NCBI GenBank assembly: GCA_964625175.1 | Contig: CAZVAO010000011.1 | Coordinates: 1-31,013, forward strand | Direction of reading: 5' to 3' | Source of the DNA: CAZVAO01 sp964625175 | GTDB lineage: Bacteria > Bacillota > UBA994 > PWPR01 | DNA: 31,013 bases | Shown: positions 1-8,766 of the stretch, piece after piece | Layout: every line of letters begins with the position of its first letter | Numbering within the stretch: position 1 is the first letter of the stretch | Program-made: the position numbers and the translations under genes | The notes under the pieces: model-generated | Seen by the model: only the letters and a program-made list of their open reading frames with translations | Databases searched by the model: none | What the model was told of the DNA's origin: nothing

Positions 1-2937
1 ATAGCCAATATCATAGGCCCAGCCGTCTCCGCCAATAATCCAAACTGATTTTTTGATCAATTGGTCAGCTCGATCACTGATGATTTGCAATGCTGCCTTT
101 GCTTCTTCGCCTGCAATATTATTGTTAGCAAGGAAATTCTGAACAGCAGCTGAAGCGATTTTTGAAGCCTCAGCATCATCTTTATTATCAATCCAGTTTT
201 GGAGGACTTCTTGATACTCGGCATCAATGCCAAGTGCAATCAATTCTTCCATTGCCGTTACGATTTGCTGACGAACCTGTTTGACCCCAATTGCCATACC
301 ATAGCCGTATTCAGCATTGTCTTCGAATAAAGAGTTCGCCCATGATGGACCTTTACCCTCTGCATTACACGTGTAAGGTGTAGAAGGTGCTGAACCACCC
401 CAGATTGAAGAACACCCTGTAGCATTAGCAATCATCATGCGATCACCGAATAATTGAGTGATTACCTTCATATAAGGTGTTTCACCACAACCAGCACAAG
501 CTCCAGAGAACTCGAATAAAGGTTGAGCAAACTGACTGCCCTTAACCGTGTTGAGACTCATTAAATCATCTTTATAGGTCACGTTGTTCACTGCATAGTT
601 CCAGTTCGCTTCCTGAACCTCAACTTGAGTATCAAGCGGTTTCAGAATTAGAGCTTTATTCTTTGCAGGACAAACATCAGCGCAGTTGCCACAACCTGTA
701 CAGTCTAATGGGGACACCTGGATGCGGTACTGAAGTCCAGTAAACTGACGGCCGATTGCGTTCTTAGTTTCAAAGCCTTCAGGTGTATTGGCTTGCTCTT
801 CATCATTCAATAGGAAGGGACGAATCGCAGCATGTGGGCAGACAAATGAACATTGATTACATTGAATACATTGGTCAATTTGCCACTCAGGCACTGCTAC
901 TGCAATACCGCGTTTCTCATAAGCAGCCGTACCAGCAGGGAATGTACCGTCTTCTCGGCCCACAAACGTAGAAACGGGTAGCGAGTCACCTTTTTGGCTA
1001 TTCATAACTTCAACCACATTCTTAATGAAATCTGGAGAAGCGCTTTCTTCTGGAGCAGCGTCTTGTGCATTTGCCCAAGATGCTGGAACATCTACTCGAT
1101 GCAGGTTAGCAACAGCAGCATCAATACCCGCATTATTCATGTCGACTATCTTTTGACCTTTGTTACCATAAGATTTTACAACCGCTTCTTTTAGGTAATC
1201 GACTGCATCCGCAAAATCAATAACATTGGAAACTTTGAAGAATACCGTTTGCATAATCATGTTAATGCGAGAACCTAAGCCCACTTCATTAGCAATCTTC
1301 GTAGCATCTACAGTATAGAAATTAATACCTTTTTCAGCAATGTAGTTCTTCATGCTGGCTGGTAAATTCTCTTCAAGTGCTTCTGCATCCCACTTACAGT
1401 TAAGAACGAAATCGCCGCCCTTTTTCAAACCTTTTAGCATCTCATATTGGGTGACATAGGATTGATTGTGACAAGCAATGTAGTCAGCCTCGTCAATGAA
1501 ATAAGTTGAACGGATTGGCTTTTTACCAAAGCGAAGGTGAGAAACAGTTACACCACCAGATTTCTTAGAATCATAAGCAAAGTAACCTTGGGCATACATA
1601 TCCGTTTTATCACCAATAATCTTGATGGCATTCTTATTAGCACCAACTGTACCATCAGAACCAAGACCATAGAACTTACAGCGAACAGTTTCTTTATCTT
1701 CCGTAATGATATAGTCATTAATTGGTAGTGATAAGTTAGTTACGTCATCAACAATACCAATGGTGAAATTGTTTTTAGGAGCTTCTAGTTTCAGATTGTC
1801 AAAGACAGATTTGATCTGGGAAGGCGTTGTGTCTTTCGAACTTAAACCGTAGCGACCGCCTACAATAACAGGTGCCTGGTCTGACCCATAGAATAATGAT
1901 CGCACATCCAGGTATAAAGGCTCACCAGGCGCACCAGGCTCTTTAGTACGATCTAAAACAGCGATTTTCTTAACGGTCTTTGGCAGAACAGCAAGAATAT
2001 GTTGAGGAGAGAATGGACGATAAAGACGCACCTTTACTAAACCAACCTTTTCTCCTTTAGCGACTAAGTAGTCAACGGTTTCTTCAATCGTCTCAGTCAC
2101 TGAACCCATAGCAATGATAATATGTTCTGCATCAGGGGCACCAACATAGTCAAATGGCTTGTAAGTGCGTCCCGTTAATTTACTGATCTCACCCATGTAT
2201 TCTTCAACAATTGCAGGAACTGCATCATAGAATGAATTGCAAGATTCGCGCGCTTGGAAGAAAATATCTGGATTCTCAGCGGTACCGCGTGTAACAGGAT
2301 GTTCAGGATTGAGTGCTTTCTGACGGAATTCAGTAACTTTATCCCAATCAAGCAATGGTTTTAAATCTTCATAATCAAGGACTTCGATTTTTTGAATTTC
2401 GTGCGAAGTGCGGAAACCATCAAAGAAGTGCAAGAATGGCACACTCGATTTGACGGCGCTCAAGTGAGCAACGCCACCAAGATCCATAACTTCTTGAACA
2501 CTACCCGAAGCAATCATAGCAAAGCCTGTTTGACGGGTTGCCATAACATCTGAATGGTCACCAAAAATTGATAGCGCTTGCGTAGCAACTGAACGGGCAC
2601 TTACATGGAAAACACCGGGTAATAACTCACCAGCAATTTTATACATGTTCGGTACCATTAATAATAAGCCTTGAGAGGCCGTATAAGTAGTAGTCAAAGC
2701 ACCTGCCTGTAATGAACCGTGGACTGCTCCGGCTGCACCAGCTTCAGATTGCATTTCGACAACATTTACTGGCTCTCCGAAGATGTTCTTCTGACCATGT
2801 GCTGCCCACTCATCGACATACTCTGCCATATTTGATGAGGGAGTGATAGGGTAAATAGCTGCCACATCTGTAAAAGCATATGAAATATACGCAGCAGCGG
2901 TATTCCCATCCATGGTTTTCATGGTTTTCTTTGTCAT
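1..2937 (-). CDS. nifJ: Pyruvate:ferredoxin (flavodoxin) oxidoreductase, 3' end outside window
   Basis: Cytoplasmic enzyme that oxidatively decarboxylates pyruvate with CoA to acetyl-CoA, CO2 and reduced ferredoxin, central to anaerobic metabolism. The frame stays open from an ATG at 2937 to the window edge, giving 979 codons of a protein usually about 1170-1200 residues long, so roughly the last 200 residues are missing. The N-terminus (MTKKTMKTMDGNTAAAYISY, then AAIYPITPSS) is the typical pyruvate-binding domain I. A two-cluster ferredoxin domain has Cys690/693/696/700 (CIQCNQC, then CP) and Cys746/749/752/756 (CTGCGNC, then CP). The thiamine-diphosphate domain begins near Cys814/817 (CAGCGETPY), followed by NATGCSSIWGG. 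The start is preceded by AGAAGGAGG at good spacing and by a consensus promoter. It appears to be transcribed alone. Identification is very secure. Confidence 0.97.
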   Translation of the reverse strand, partial: MTKKTMKTMDGNTAAAYISYAFTDVAAIYPITPSSNMAEYVDEWAAHGQKNIFGEPVNVVEMQSEAGAAGAVHGSLQAGALTTTYTASQGLLLMVPNMYKIAGELLPGVFHVSARSVATQALSIFGDHSDVMATRQTGFAMIASGSVQEVMDLGGVAHLSAVKSSVPFLHFFDGFRTSHEIQKIEVLDYEDLKPLLDWDKVTEFRQKALNPEHPVTRGTAENPDIFFQARESCNSFYDAVPAIVEEYMGEISKLTGRTYKPFDYVGAPDAEHIIIAMGSVTETIEETVDYLVAKGEKVGLVKVRLYRPFSPQHILAVLPKTVKKIAVLDRTKEPGAPGEPLYLDVRSLFYGSDQAPVIVGGRYGLSSKDTTPSQIKSVFDNLKLEAPKNNFTIGIVDDVTNLSLPINDYIITEDKETVRCKFYGLGSDGTVGANKNAIKIIGDKTDMYAQGYFAYDSKKSGGVTVSHLRFGKKPIRSTYFIDEADYIACHNQSYVTQYEMLKGLKKGGDFVLNCKWDAEALEENLPASMKNYIAEKGINFYTVDATKIANEVGLGSRINMIMQTVFFKVSNVIDFADAVDYLKEAVVKSYGNKGQKIVDMNNAGIDAAVANLHRVDVPASWANAQDAAPEESASPDFIKNVVEVMNSQKGDSLPVSTFVGREDGTFPAGTAAYEKRGIAVAVPEWQIDQCIQCNQCSFVCPHAAIRPFLLNDEEQANTPEGFETKNAIGRQFTGLQYRIQVSPLDCTGCGNCADVCPAKNKALILKPLDTQVEVQEANWNYAVNNVTYKDDLMSLNTVKGSQFAQPLFEFSGACAGCGETPYMKVITQLFGDRMMIANATGCSSIWGGSAPSTPYTCNAEGKGPSWANSLFEDNAEYGYGMAIGVKQVRQQIVTAMEELIALGIDAEYQEVLQNWIDNKDDAEASKIASAAVQNFLANNNIAGEEAKAALQIISDRADQLIKKSVWIIGGDGWAYDIGY

Positions 2938-2960
2938 TCGGGAATCCTCCTTCTGAATAC

Positions 2961-2974
2961 GCAGTTTAAACTGC
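2961..2974. promoter_or_regulatory. Perfect palindrome in the nifJ 5' leader
   Basis: GCAGTTTAAACTGC is a perfect 14-bp palindrome between the nifJ -10 box and ribosome site, about 12-25 nt downstream of the expected transcription start. It could be a repressor operator or a small RNA hairpin. It does not match the Rex consensus (TTGTTAA-N4-TTAACAA). Function is inferred from position only. Confidence 0.45.
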
Positions 2975-2992
2975 ATATTTTTATACCATATT

Positions 2993-3021
2993 ATTATAGG
3001 TGTATCGGATTAAAACGTCAA
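2993..3021 (-). promoter_or_regulatory. nifJ promoter (sigma-A type)
   Basis: On the minus strand TTGACG (3016-3021) and TATAAT (2993-2998) are separated by exactly 17 nt. This is a near-consensus vegetative promoter that would start transcription about 45-50 nt upstream of the nifJ ATG. Confidence 0.8.
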
Positions 3022-3303
3022 TTGTATACAGTATTACATTGCATGAAAATTGTAAAAAATCCCTGTAAATCCGTCGTTTTTTGTTCAACATGGCCTCTTA
3101 CCACCATCTTCAGTGTTATTCTCTCTAAAGGACTTTACAATCTACCCCCTGTGAAATGAATGATTTGGACACAGATTATTCACTGAGCATCTTCAGTAGC
3201 TGCTTCCTCAGCGTGGAATCATCTAAGGTTTGTGCTTAAACCTTCTTTAAAGATGAGCTACCACACCTGGATAAATTAATATAAGGCCTGCCAAAAGCTC
3301 CAT
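3022..3303. other. Intergenic spacer with no recognised gene
   Basis: About 280 nt between the recR-operon terminator and the nifJ promoter with no convincing ORF on either strand. It contains a clean hairpin at about 3224-3243 (AAGGTTT, 6-nt loop, AAACCTT). I considered a T-box leader because the minus strand has AGAGA and GGTGG fragments, but the diagnostic T-box sequence and a following terminator are missing. I assign no function. Confidence 0.4.
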
Positions 3304-3330
3304 ACAAAAAGCACTACAAAACGCAGTGCT
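3304..3330 (-). terminator. Rho-independent terminator of the dnaX-ybaB-recR operon
   Basis: On the minus strand AGCACTGC, a GTTTT loop and GTAGTGCT form an 8-bp stem (one G-U pair) followed by TTTTTGT. It lies about 115 nt downstream of the recR stop codon. A longer dyad (TGAGAC at 3393-3398 with GTCTCA at 3435-3440, enclosing a 7-bp hairpin) sits between recR and this terminator. Confidence 0.8.
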
Positions 3331-3445
3331 CTAATCTCATATCGGTCTATTTTACTCACAACAATTAGTAACATACGGCTATACAGAAAGCCTGAGACAC
3401 AAATGTTTTGAACAAAACAGATGTCGTTTTATCTACGTCTCAAAA

Positions 3446-4048
3446 CTACATTTCAAGACGGCCCTGCAAAGCTTTCCCTAACGTAATCTCATCAACATTC
3501 TCTAAGTCGCTGCCCATCGGCATACCATAAGCAATCCGCGTCGTTCTAATACCCAATGGTTTAATCAGCTTGGCCAAAAACATCGCTGTGGCCTCTCCCT
3601 CAACGCTAGGGGAGGTGGCAATAATGACTTCATTAATCGGGTTTGTATTTAATCGTGCTAAAAGTTCATGAATATGAAGTTCCTCTGGACCCACATTATC
3701 CAAAGGCGATAGGACCCCATGGAGAACATGATAGGCCCCTTGATATTCGTGTGTTGCCTCAATTGCATTCACATCACGCGGCGATTCTACAACACAAATC
3801 TGTAGTTGATTACGCCGATGATCGGCACAAATCGGACAGATCTCTTCTTCTGTCAAATTGGCACAAATCTTACACAACTGAATCTGTGAACTCGTCTGCA
3901 ATAAGGCATCTGCCAGATCGTTAACTTTTTGTTCAGGCATATTGAGAATATGAAACGCAATACGCACTGCAGACTTTGGACCTACCCCAGGCAATTGCAT
4001 CAAGTGCTGAATTAGGCGCGTTAACGCTACTGGGTATTTAGCCGGCAT
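3446..4048 (-). CDS. recR: Recombination protein RecR
   Basis: RecR acts with RecO and RecF to load RecA on gapped DNA. The 200-residue length is the usual one. The N-terminal helix-hairpin-helix (LMQLPGVGPKSAVRIAFH, about residues 16-33) is followed by a four-Cys zinc finger (CKICANL, then CPIC) near residues 58-75 and a Toprim domain beginning ICVVESPRDVNAIE, with GAYHVLHGVLSPLDNVGPE inside it. It starts 2 nt after the ybaB stop; its only ribosome-site candidate is AGGA about 12 nt upstream, so translational coupling to ybaB is likely. The dnaX-ybaB-recR order is the classic Firmicute arrangement. Confidence 0.97.
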   Translation of the reverse strand: MPAKYPVALTRLIQHLMQLPGVGPKSAVRIAFHILNMPEQKVNDLADALLQTSSQIQLCKICANLTEEEICPICADHRRNQLQICVVESPRDVNAIEATHEYQGAYHVLHGVLSPLDNVGPEELHIHELLARLNTNPINEVIIATSPSVEGEATAMFLAKLIKPLGIRTTRIAYGMPMGSDLENVDEITLGKALQGRLEM

Positions 4049-4050
4049 GA

Positions 4051-4377
4051 TTAGAATATTCCTGGCATTCCACCGGACAATTTACCCATGATATCTTGTG
4101 CCATTTTTTCTGCTTTTTCTAGAGCTTCATTAATAGCAGCAATAATTAGATCCTGAAGCATTTCGACATCAGCAGCATCCACGACATCAGGATCAATAAA
4201 GAGTTCTTGTAAAACCTTATGACCGGTCACTACGACTTTTACTGCACCGCCACCCACAACGACTTCGACACTTTTTTCAGCAAGTTCATCTTGAGCCTTG
4301 GCCATATCGGCCTGCATCTTACGTGCCTGCTTCATCAGGTTGTTCATATTCTGTCCGCCACCATAATTTTTACGCAT
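4051..4377 (-). CDS. ybaB: YbaB/EbfC family nucleoid-associated protein
   Basis: Small DNA-binding protein of 108 residues, normally encoded between dnaX and recR. The sequence shows the family pattern: a Met/Gln/Lys-rich N-terminal helix (MNNLMKQARKMQADMAKAQD), a central Gly/Val strand segment (VVVGGGAVKVVVTGHK), then MLQDLIIAAINEALEKAEKM and a C-terminal GGMPGIF. I chose the ATG at 4377 (MRKNYGGG) because GGAGG lies about 8 nt upstream; a start 27 nt further out would place that ribosome site inside the gene. The start overlaps the end of dnaX by 8 nt, suggesting translational coupling. Confidence 0.95.
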   Translation of the reverse strand: MRKNYGGGQNMNNLMKQARKMQADMAKAQDELAEKSVEVVVGGGAVKVVVTGHKVLQELFIDPDVVDAADVEMLQDLIIAAINEALEKAEKMAQDIMGKLSGGMPGIF

Positions 4378-6112
4378 TTGAATTACCTCCAGATCTGGGA
4401 TCATCTATTATTTTACCTTTGAAAATTTCTAAGGTTCGCTGAACCATATCCACCTTCTGTTCCGCTTTTTGGTTTTCACCTTCATCTTTACGCTCCTCAA
4501 CCATGCAATCAAAATTAATCTGTATTTGCAGGACCTCCTTGAGGGCTTGTTCGACAATTCGCCTTTTTTCAGGTCGACACAACATATCTGCATGAAAACT
4601 TTCAGCCGATAGGAGGGTCAATTTAGCATTCTGATAACGAAGAGGCTTACAGACCTTCAAGAATGCCTCCGTTATCGTATCTAATTCTTTGACCCGTTTC
4701 AAGACCTTATCCCATTGTCGATTAATTTTATTTATTGTGAGATCATCTGTTACTTGTGGACTCTCTGGGATTTCTGCAACCTCATCCACGATATCCTCAT
4801 CCATGGCATCGATTTCAAAGTCGTCCTCGGGTCCGTCGAAATTATCCTCTAAACTTTCACTAAAAGCATCAAACGCTGGTGCTGAGCTACTGTCAAAGAA
4901 ATCATCCTCCACTGGATCAAGGGGATCAATCCTGACCTTAAGTGGTGTTTGTATAGTGATTGGATGGGTCTGGATATCGGAGAATTGCTGTTCGAGAATC
5001 TTAATTCGTGCCCCTAGGCTTTGCAGACTCGTTCCCGCTACGTACTGGCACTCTAAAAGCGCCACCTCTACGACTAATCGCTGATTCGGTGCGTATTTGA
5101 TTTCATTGGCTGCCGTTACAATCGTATGGACCATCGCAAAGAGTCGTTCATTACCCAAAGCTGTTGCTTGTTCAAGAGCTAGCGTCACGTCCTCCAGAAT
5201 GATGCCACTGTCTGTCAGCCCCGCTTCTAACTGCATTAGGCCGCGCAGATAATAGAGATAGTCATTGAGGAATTGCTCCAAACTACGTCCTGACTGGTAA
5301 ACATGTGCCACTTCTTGCATAACAGGCGCGCTCTGATTATGTAGGATGTGATTAGTGATGGTGTAAAGCACTTCATCATCAATCGTACCCAGTAATTCTC
5401 GAATTTGACTCAATGTAATTAATTCGTCACTATAGGCCAGGCATTGATCAAAAATACTAATTGCATCCCGCAATGATCCATCAGCTGCTCGAGCGATAAC
5501 GGGATAGACTTTATCAGACACCTGAAGATTGCTGGCTTGAGCGATCATTTGTAATTGATGGGTAATCTCAGCAATATTGATTCGCTGGAAATCAAAACGC
5601 TGGCATCTCGATTTTATCGTAGCAGGAATTTTATGAAGTTCAGTTGTTGCTAATATAAATACGACATGACTGGGAGGCTCTTCCAATGTTTTTAGTAGCG
5701 CATTGAAGGCTGCGGTTGACAGCATGTGAACCTCGTCAATGATATAAACCTTATAGCGGCACTCTGCTGGTGAATACTTAACCCGCTCACGTAAATCGCG
5801 AATTTCATCCACACCATTATTTGATGCAGCATCAATTTCGATGACATCTAAAGCTCGTCCTTCAATGATGCTACGGCAGATTGCACACTCATTGCAGGGA
5901 TCACTATCCTTCGAGTTTGGGCAATTAATTGCCCGAGCCATAATCCGCGCTGTGCTAGTCTTTCCCACACCATGAGGACCTGCAAATAGGTATGCATGCG
6001 TGATGTTCCCTTGGGCTATGGCATTACTTAACGTTCTGGTAATATGCTCTTGTCCAATAACATCTGCGAATTTGAGCGGACGCCACTGCCGATATAATGC
6101 TTGATAAATCAC
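4370..6112 (-). CDS. dnaX: DNA polymerase III subunits gamma/tau
   Basis: Clamp-loader ATPase of the replicative polymerase. The N-terminus (MIYQALYRQWRPLKFADVIG) is diagnostic. Walker A is GPHGVGKT (about 45-52), the zinc-binding cysteines are C64, C73, C76 and C79, Walker B is IIDEVHML near 126, and the SRC arginine-finger motif (KSRCQRFDF) is near 168. An acidic linker (about 395-450, rich in D and E) precedes the tau-specific C-terminal region. At 580 residues the length is normal for a Firmicute. The start is a GTG preceded by GGGAGGTG at 5-nt spacing. I saw no obvious slippery A-run for programmed frameshifting. It is first in the dnaX-ybaB-recR operon. Confidence 0.97.
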   Translation of the reverse strand: MIYQALYRQWRPLKFADVIGQEHITRTLSNAIAQGNITHAYLFAGPHGVGKTSTARIMARAINCPNSKDSDPCNECAICRSIIEGRALDVIEIDAASNNGVDEIRDLRERVKYSPAECRYKVYIIDEVHMLSTAAFNALLKTLEEPPSHVVFILATTELHKIPATIKSRCQRFDFQRINIAEITHQLQMIAQASNLQVSDKVYPVIARAADGSLRDAISIFDQCLAYSDELITLSQIRELLGTIDDEVLYTITNHILHNQSAPVMQEVAHVYQSGRSLEQFLNDYLYYLRGLMQLEAGLTDSGIILEDVTLALEQATALGNERLFAMVHTIVTAANEIKYAPNQRLVVEVALLECQYVAGTSLQSLGARIKILEQQFSDIQTHPITIQTPLKVRIDPLDPVEDDFFDSSSAPAFDAFSESLEDNFDGPEDDFEIDAMDEDIVDEVAEIPESPQVTDDLTINKINRQWDKVLKRVKELDTITEAFLKVCKPLRYQNAKLTLLSAESFHADMLCRPEKRRIVEQALKEVLQIQINFDCMVEERKDEGENQKAEQKVDMVQRTLEIFKGKIIDDPRSGGNSNA

Positions 6113-6148
6113 TCTCGCACCTCCCTATCTTAATAACACTTATGTTTT

Positions 6149-6177
6149 ATTATATCAAAAAAACTGCTCAATAATAA
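6149..6177 (-). promoter_or_regulatory. Probable dnaX promoter
   Basis: A perfect TATAAT (plus-strand 6149-6154) lies about 37 nt upstream of the dnaX start on the minus strand. The -35 at 17-nt spacing is weak (TTATTA). It overlaps the T-run and distal stem of the upstream metH-operon terminator. Confidence 0.45.
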
Positions 6178-6212
6178 GCGAATATCATGAGATAATCACA
6201 TATTATTGGCAG
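6157..6212 (-). terminator. Terminator of the methionine operon
   Basis: Downstream of metH on the minus strand, CTGC-CAATAATA pairs with TATTATTG-A-GCAG: a 12-bp stem with one bulged A and a ~23-nt apical segment, followed by seven T residues. It should separate metH transcription from dnaX. Confidence 0.75.
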
Positions 6213-6258
6213 CTTTTGAGAATAAGTACCTCGTTCCAATCACACTAACTTTAAAACG

Positions 6259-8652
6259 CTATAGGGATAATAAGTGTTCACGGGCAATTGCAACTGCAGC
6301 TCGTGCATCGCTCCCGTAAAAATCTGCCTTAATCATTTTTGCATACTCTGGATTCATAACGGCCCCACCCACCATAATGCGACACTCTGGTTGATTTTGA
6401 TTCAATAATTCAATCGTTTCAGCCATACTTTGTACGGTTGAGGTCATTAACGCGCTCAATCCAACCAAGCGAATATCATGCTTTTCAACACAATCGAGTA
6501 TGCTTTGAGCGGAGACATCCCGTCCTAAATCAATCACTTTAAAACCATAATTCTCGAGCAGAATCCCCACAATATCTTTGCCTATGTCGTGGATATCTCC
6601 AGCAACGGTTGCCAGTGCAATCTGTGGCTTTTGCTCTGTTCCCGGAGACCTTTCTAATAATTTCTCATTAATTAGGGCAAAGGCCTTCTTCGCAACCTCA
6701 GCGGATTGTATCAGTTGTGGAAGAAAAGTAATCCCTTGCTCATAATTGCGCCCGACCTGATCTAAAGTAGGAATCATAATCGCTTCAATCACTGCAAAAG
6801 GCTCTTGCTGAGCTAAAACCTGTTTTGTGGCGTCTTCAACCAAGCCCATCAGGCCTTTCGTGATAATCTCCTGCAATGAAGGTGCTTTAGAGTTGTCTTT
6901 AGGGGTTGCTAACGGTTGCTCTGGACGATCTCTATAAGCTGCAATATAGGCGTTTGCCTGTTGGTCATCATTAGCAAGTACGCGGTAACTGCGCACAGCA
7001 TCCATCATTCCTGCATCATTGGTGTTCATAATTGGAGCATCGAGACCAGCCTGCAAAGCCATGGCCAGGAAGGTGCGATTTAATAAAGGTCTGTTAGGCA
7101 GACCAAAAGAAACATTGCTAACACCCAAGGCCGTTTTGACACCTAAATTGCTTTTTACGAGTTGTACCGCACGTAGGGTCTCCTGAACCTCTGCCTGTTG
7201 GGCGGATGCCGTCAAAGTTAAACAGTCTATGATGATATCATGCGCGGGTATGCCATACGTTTCAGCAGTCGCAATAATCTTTGTGGCGATTGCTAGCCTT
7301 CCCTCAGCCGTCGGTGGGATTCCATTTTCATCCAAAGTTAAAGCCAGAACACAAGCGCCATAATGTTTAGCAATTGGAAAAACAGCGGCCATACTTGAAG
7401 GCTTCCCATTGACAGAATTCAGGAGCGGTTTACCATTGTAGTAGCGCGCAGCCCTCTCAAATATGGCTGGTCGAGAGCTATCAATCTGCAAAGGAATCTC
7501 GGAAACGCTTTGGATTTTATTGATTATCCGCTGCATGGCCTCTGCTTCGTTGATGTCTGGCAATCCTAGATTGACATCGAGCACATCGGCCCCCTCTTCC
7601 ACTTGCGCCAATGCTTCTCGGACAATAGCGGTATCATCGCCACTGCGTAGTGCTTTTTTGAGCCATTTTTTACCAGTTGGATTAATGCGTTCCCCAATTA
7701 AGGTCACACCTTCCCCGATATAAACCGTTTTAGCATAAGAAGCAATCGCTGTTCTCTTTTTCTCACTTATAGTTGCTCGATCCGTCCCCTGTAGTTTTTG
7801 GACGCATTCTCTGATAAATTCAGGCGTGGTACCACAACATCCGCCAAGAATACTTACACCAGCTAGCACGAGTTCCTTTGCCCATTCCGCATAGTCAAGC
7901 GGCGTCATATCGAAAAAGGTATGGCCATCTTTCAGCAGAGGCAATCCTGCATTGGGTTGCACTAAAATAGGCAACGATGTGTATTGTCTGATTTCCCTCA
8001 CTAGCGGAATCATATCCTGTGGCCCAGTCGAGCAATTAACACCGAGTGCAGTAACCCCCAGGCCTTCTAAGACGGTAACCATAGACTGAGGATCCGTTCC
8101 CATGAATGTCCGCCCCTCCTCGACATAGGTCATCGTGCAAAAGATTGGTAAATCGCTATTCTCTTTGATTGCTAGAATTGCCGCTTTGGCCTCATAAAGA
8201 TCAGCAATCGTTTCAATCAACACCGCATCACAGCCCGCTTCATATCCTGCAATAACCTGAGTCTTAAATAAATTATAAGCATCATCGAAAGCCAATGTCC
8301 CTGTTGGCGCTAACATTTGACCAAGTGGTCCAATATCGAGCACAAGATAGGCTGTTTTGCCACTATCATCAATCGCTTGACGGGCCAACTTGACACCCGC
8401 TGTCACGAGTTCAGCTGTATTAAATCCAGTACCCAAGAGTTTCTGATCATTAATACTAAACGTATTGGTCGTTATAAAATCAGCGCCTGCATCTAAATAG
8501 GCACGATGGACCTCATAAACTGCCTTCGGTTCGGTCTTATTCAATATTGCGGGAATATGACAGTCTTCTGTGGCCTGCTGTTGCAAGACCGTCCCCATAG
8601 CCCCATCAAAAAACAGGAGCTTACCTTCTGCTATTCTTCTTAATATTTCCAT
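6259..8652 (-). CDS. metH: Cobalamin-dependent methionine synthase lacking the activation domain
   Basis: Transfers a methyl group from methyltetrahydrofolate via cobalamin to homocysteine, giving methionine. Domains in order: homocysteine methyltransferase (about 1-290; FFDGAMGTVLQ, zinc cysteines in GVNCSTG near 206 and GGCCGTTP near 271), pterin-binding domain (about 315-575; GERINPTGKKWLK, DVLDVNLGLPD, LQIDSSRP), B12 cap and B12-binding domain (about 590-797) with the cobalt-ligand motif DIHDIGKD near 686. At 797 residues it stops after the B12 domain, whereas full-length MetH is about 1200; the activation domain is a separate gene just upstream. The ATG at 8652 has GGAGGAG directly upstream. 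It follows a 114-nt gap that contains TATAAT but no good -35, so an internal promoter is only possible. Confidence 0.95.
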   Translation of the reverse strand: MEILRRIAEGKLLFFDGAMGTVLQQQATEDCHIPAILNKTEPKAVYEVHRAYLDAGADFITTNTFSINDQKLLGTGFNTAELVTAGVKLARQAIDDSGKTAYLVLDIGPLGQMLAPTGTLAFDDAYNLFKTQVIAGYEAGCDAVLIETIADLYEAKAAILAIKENSDLPIFCTMTYVEEGRTFMGTDPQSMVTVLEGLGVTALGVNCSTGPQDMIPLVREIRQYTSLPILVQPNAGLPLLKDGHTFFDMTPLDYAEWAKELVLAGVSILGGCCGTTPEFIRECVQKLQGTDRATISEKKRTAIASYAKTVYIGEGVTLIGERINPTGKKWLKKALRSGDDTAIVREALAQVEEGADVLDVNLGLPDINEAEAMQRIINKIQSVSEIPLQIDSSRPAIFERAARYYNGKPLLNSVNGKPSSMAAVFPIAKHYGACVLALTLDENGIPPTAEGRLAIATKIIATAETYGIPAHDIIIDCLTLTASAQQAEVQETLRAVQLVKSNLGVKTALGVSNVSFGLPNRPLLNRTFLAMALQAGLDAPIMNTNDAGMMDAVRSYRVLANDDQQANAYIAAYRDRPEQPLATPKDNSKAPSLQEIITKGLMGLVEDATKQVLAQQEPFAVIEAIMIPTLDQVGRNYEQGITFLPQLIQSAEVAKKAFALINEKLLERSPGTEQKPQIALATVAGDIHDIGKDIVGILLENYGFKVIDLGRDVSAQSILDCVEKHDIRLVGLSALMTSTVQSMAETIELLNQNQPECRIMVGGAVMNPEYAKMIKADFYGSDARAAVAIAREHLLSL

Positions 8653-8766
8653 AATCTCCTCCACACACGCCTTGCCGCACAATCCCTCATCGGTCTGTGT
8701 TGCGTATCAGTACTCTCATTATAATCCCAAAGTTGCATTTAGCCTAACGCCCTGTTTTAACCCTGG

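Noticed and set aside
3060..3300. Possible T-box leader upstream of nifJ
   Set aside because: AGAGA- and GGTGG-like pieces are present on the minus strand, but the conserved T-box sequence and its terminator/antiterminator are missing, and nifJ is not an aminoacyl-tRNA or amino acid gene.
4689..5084. 131-codon plus-strand ORF opposite dnaX
   Set aside because: Ser-rich reverse image of the acidic DnaX linker; no ribosome site.
4370..6112. Programmed frameshift in dnaX giving a separate gamma subunit
   Set aside because: No slippery A-run with a stimulatory hairpin was seen by eye near the domain boundary.
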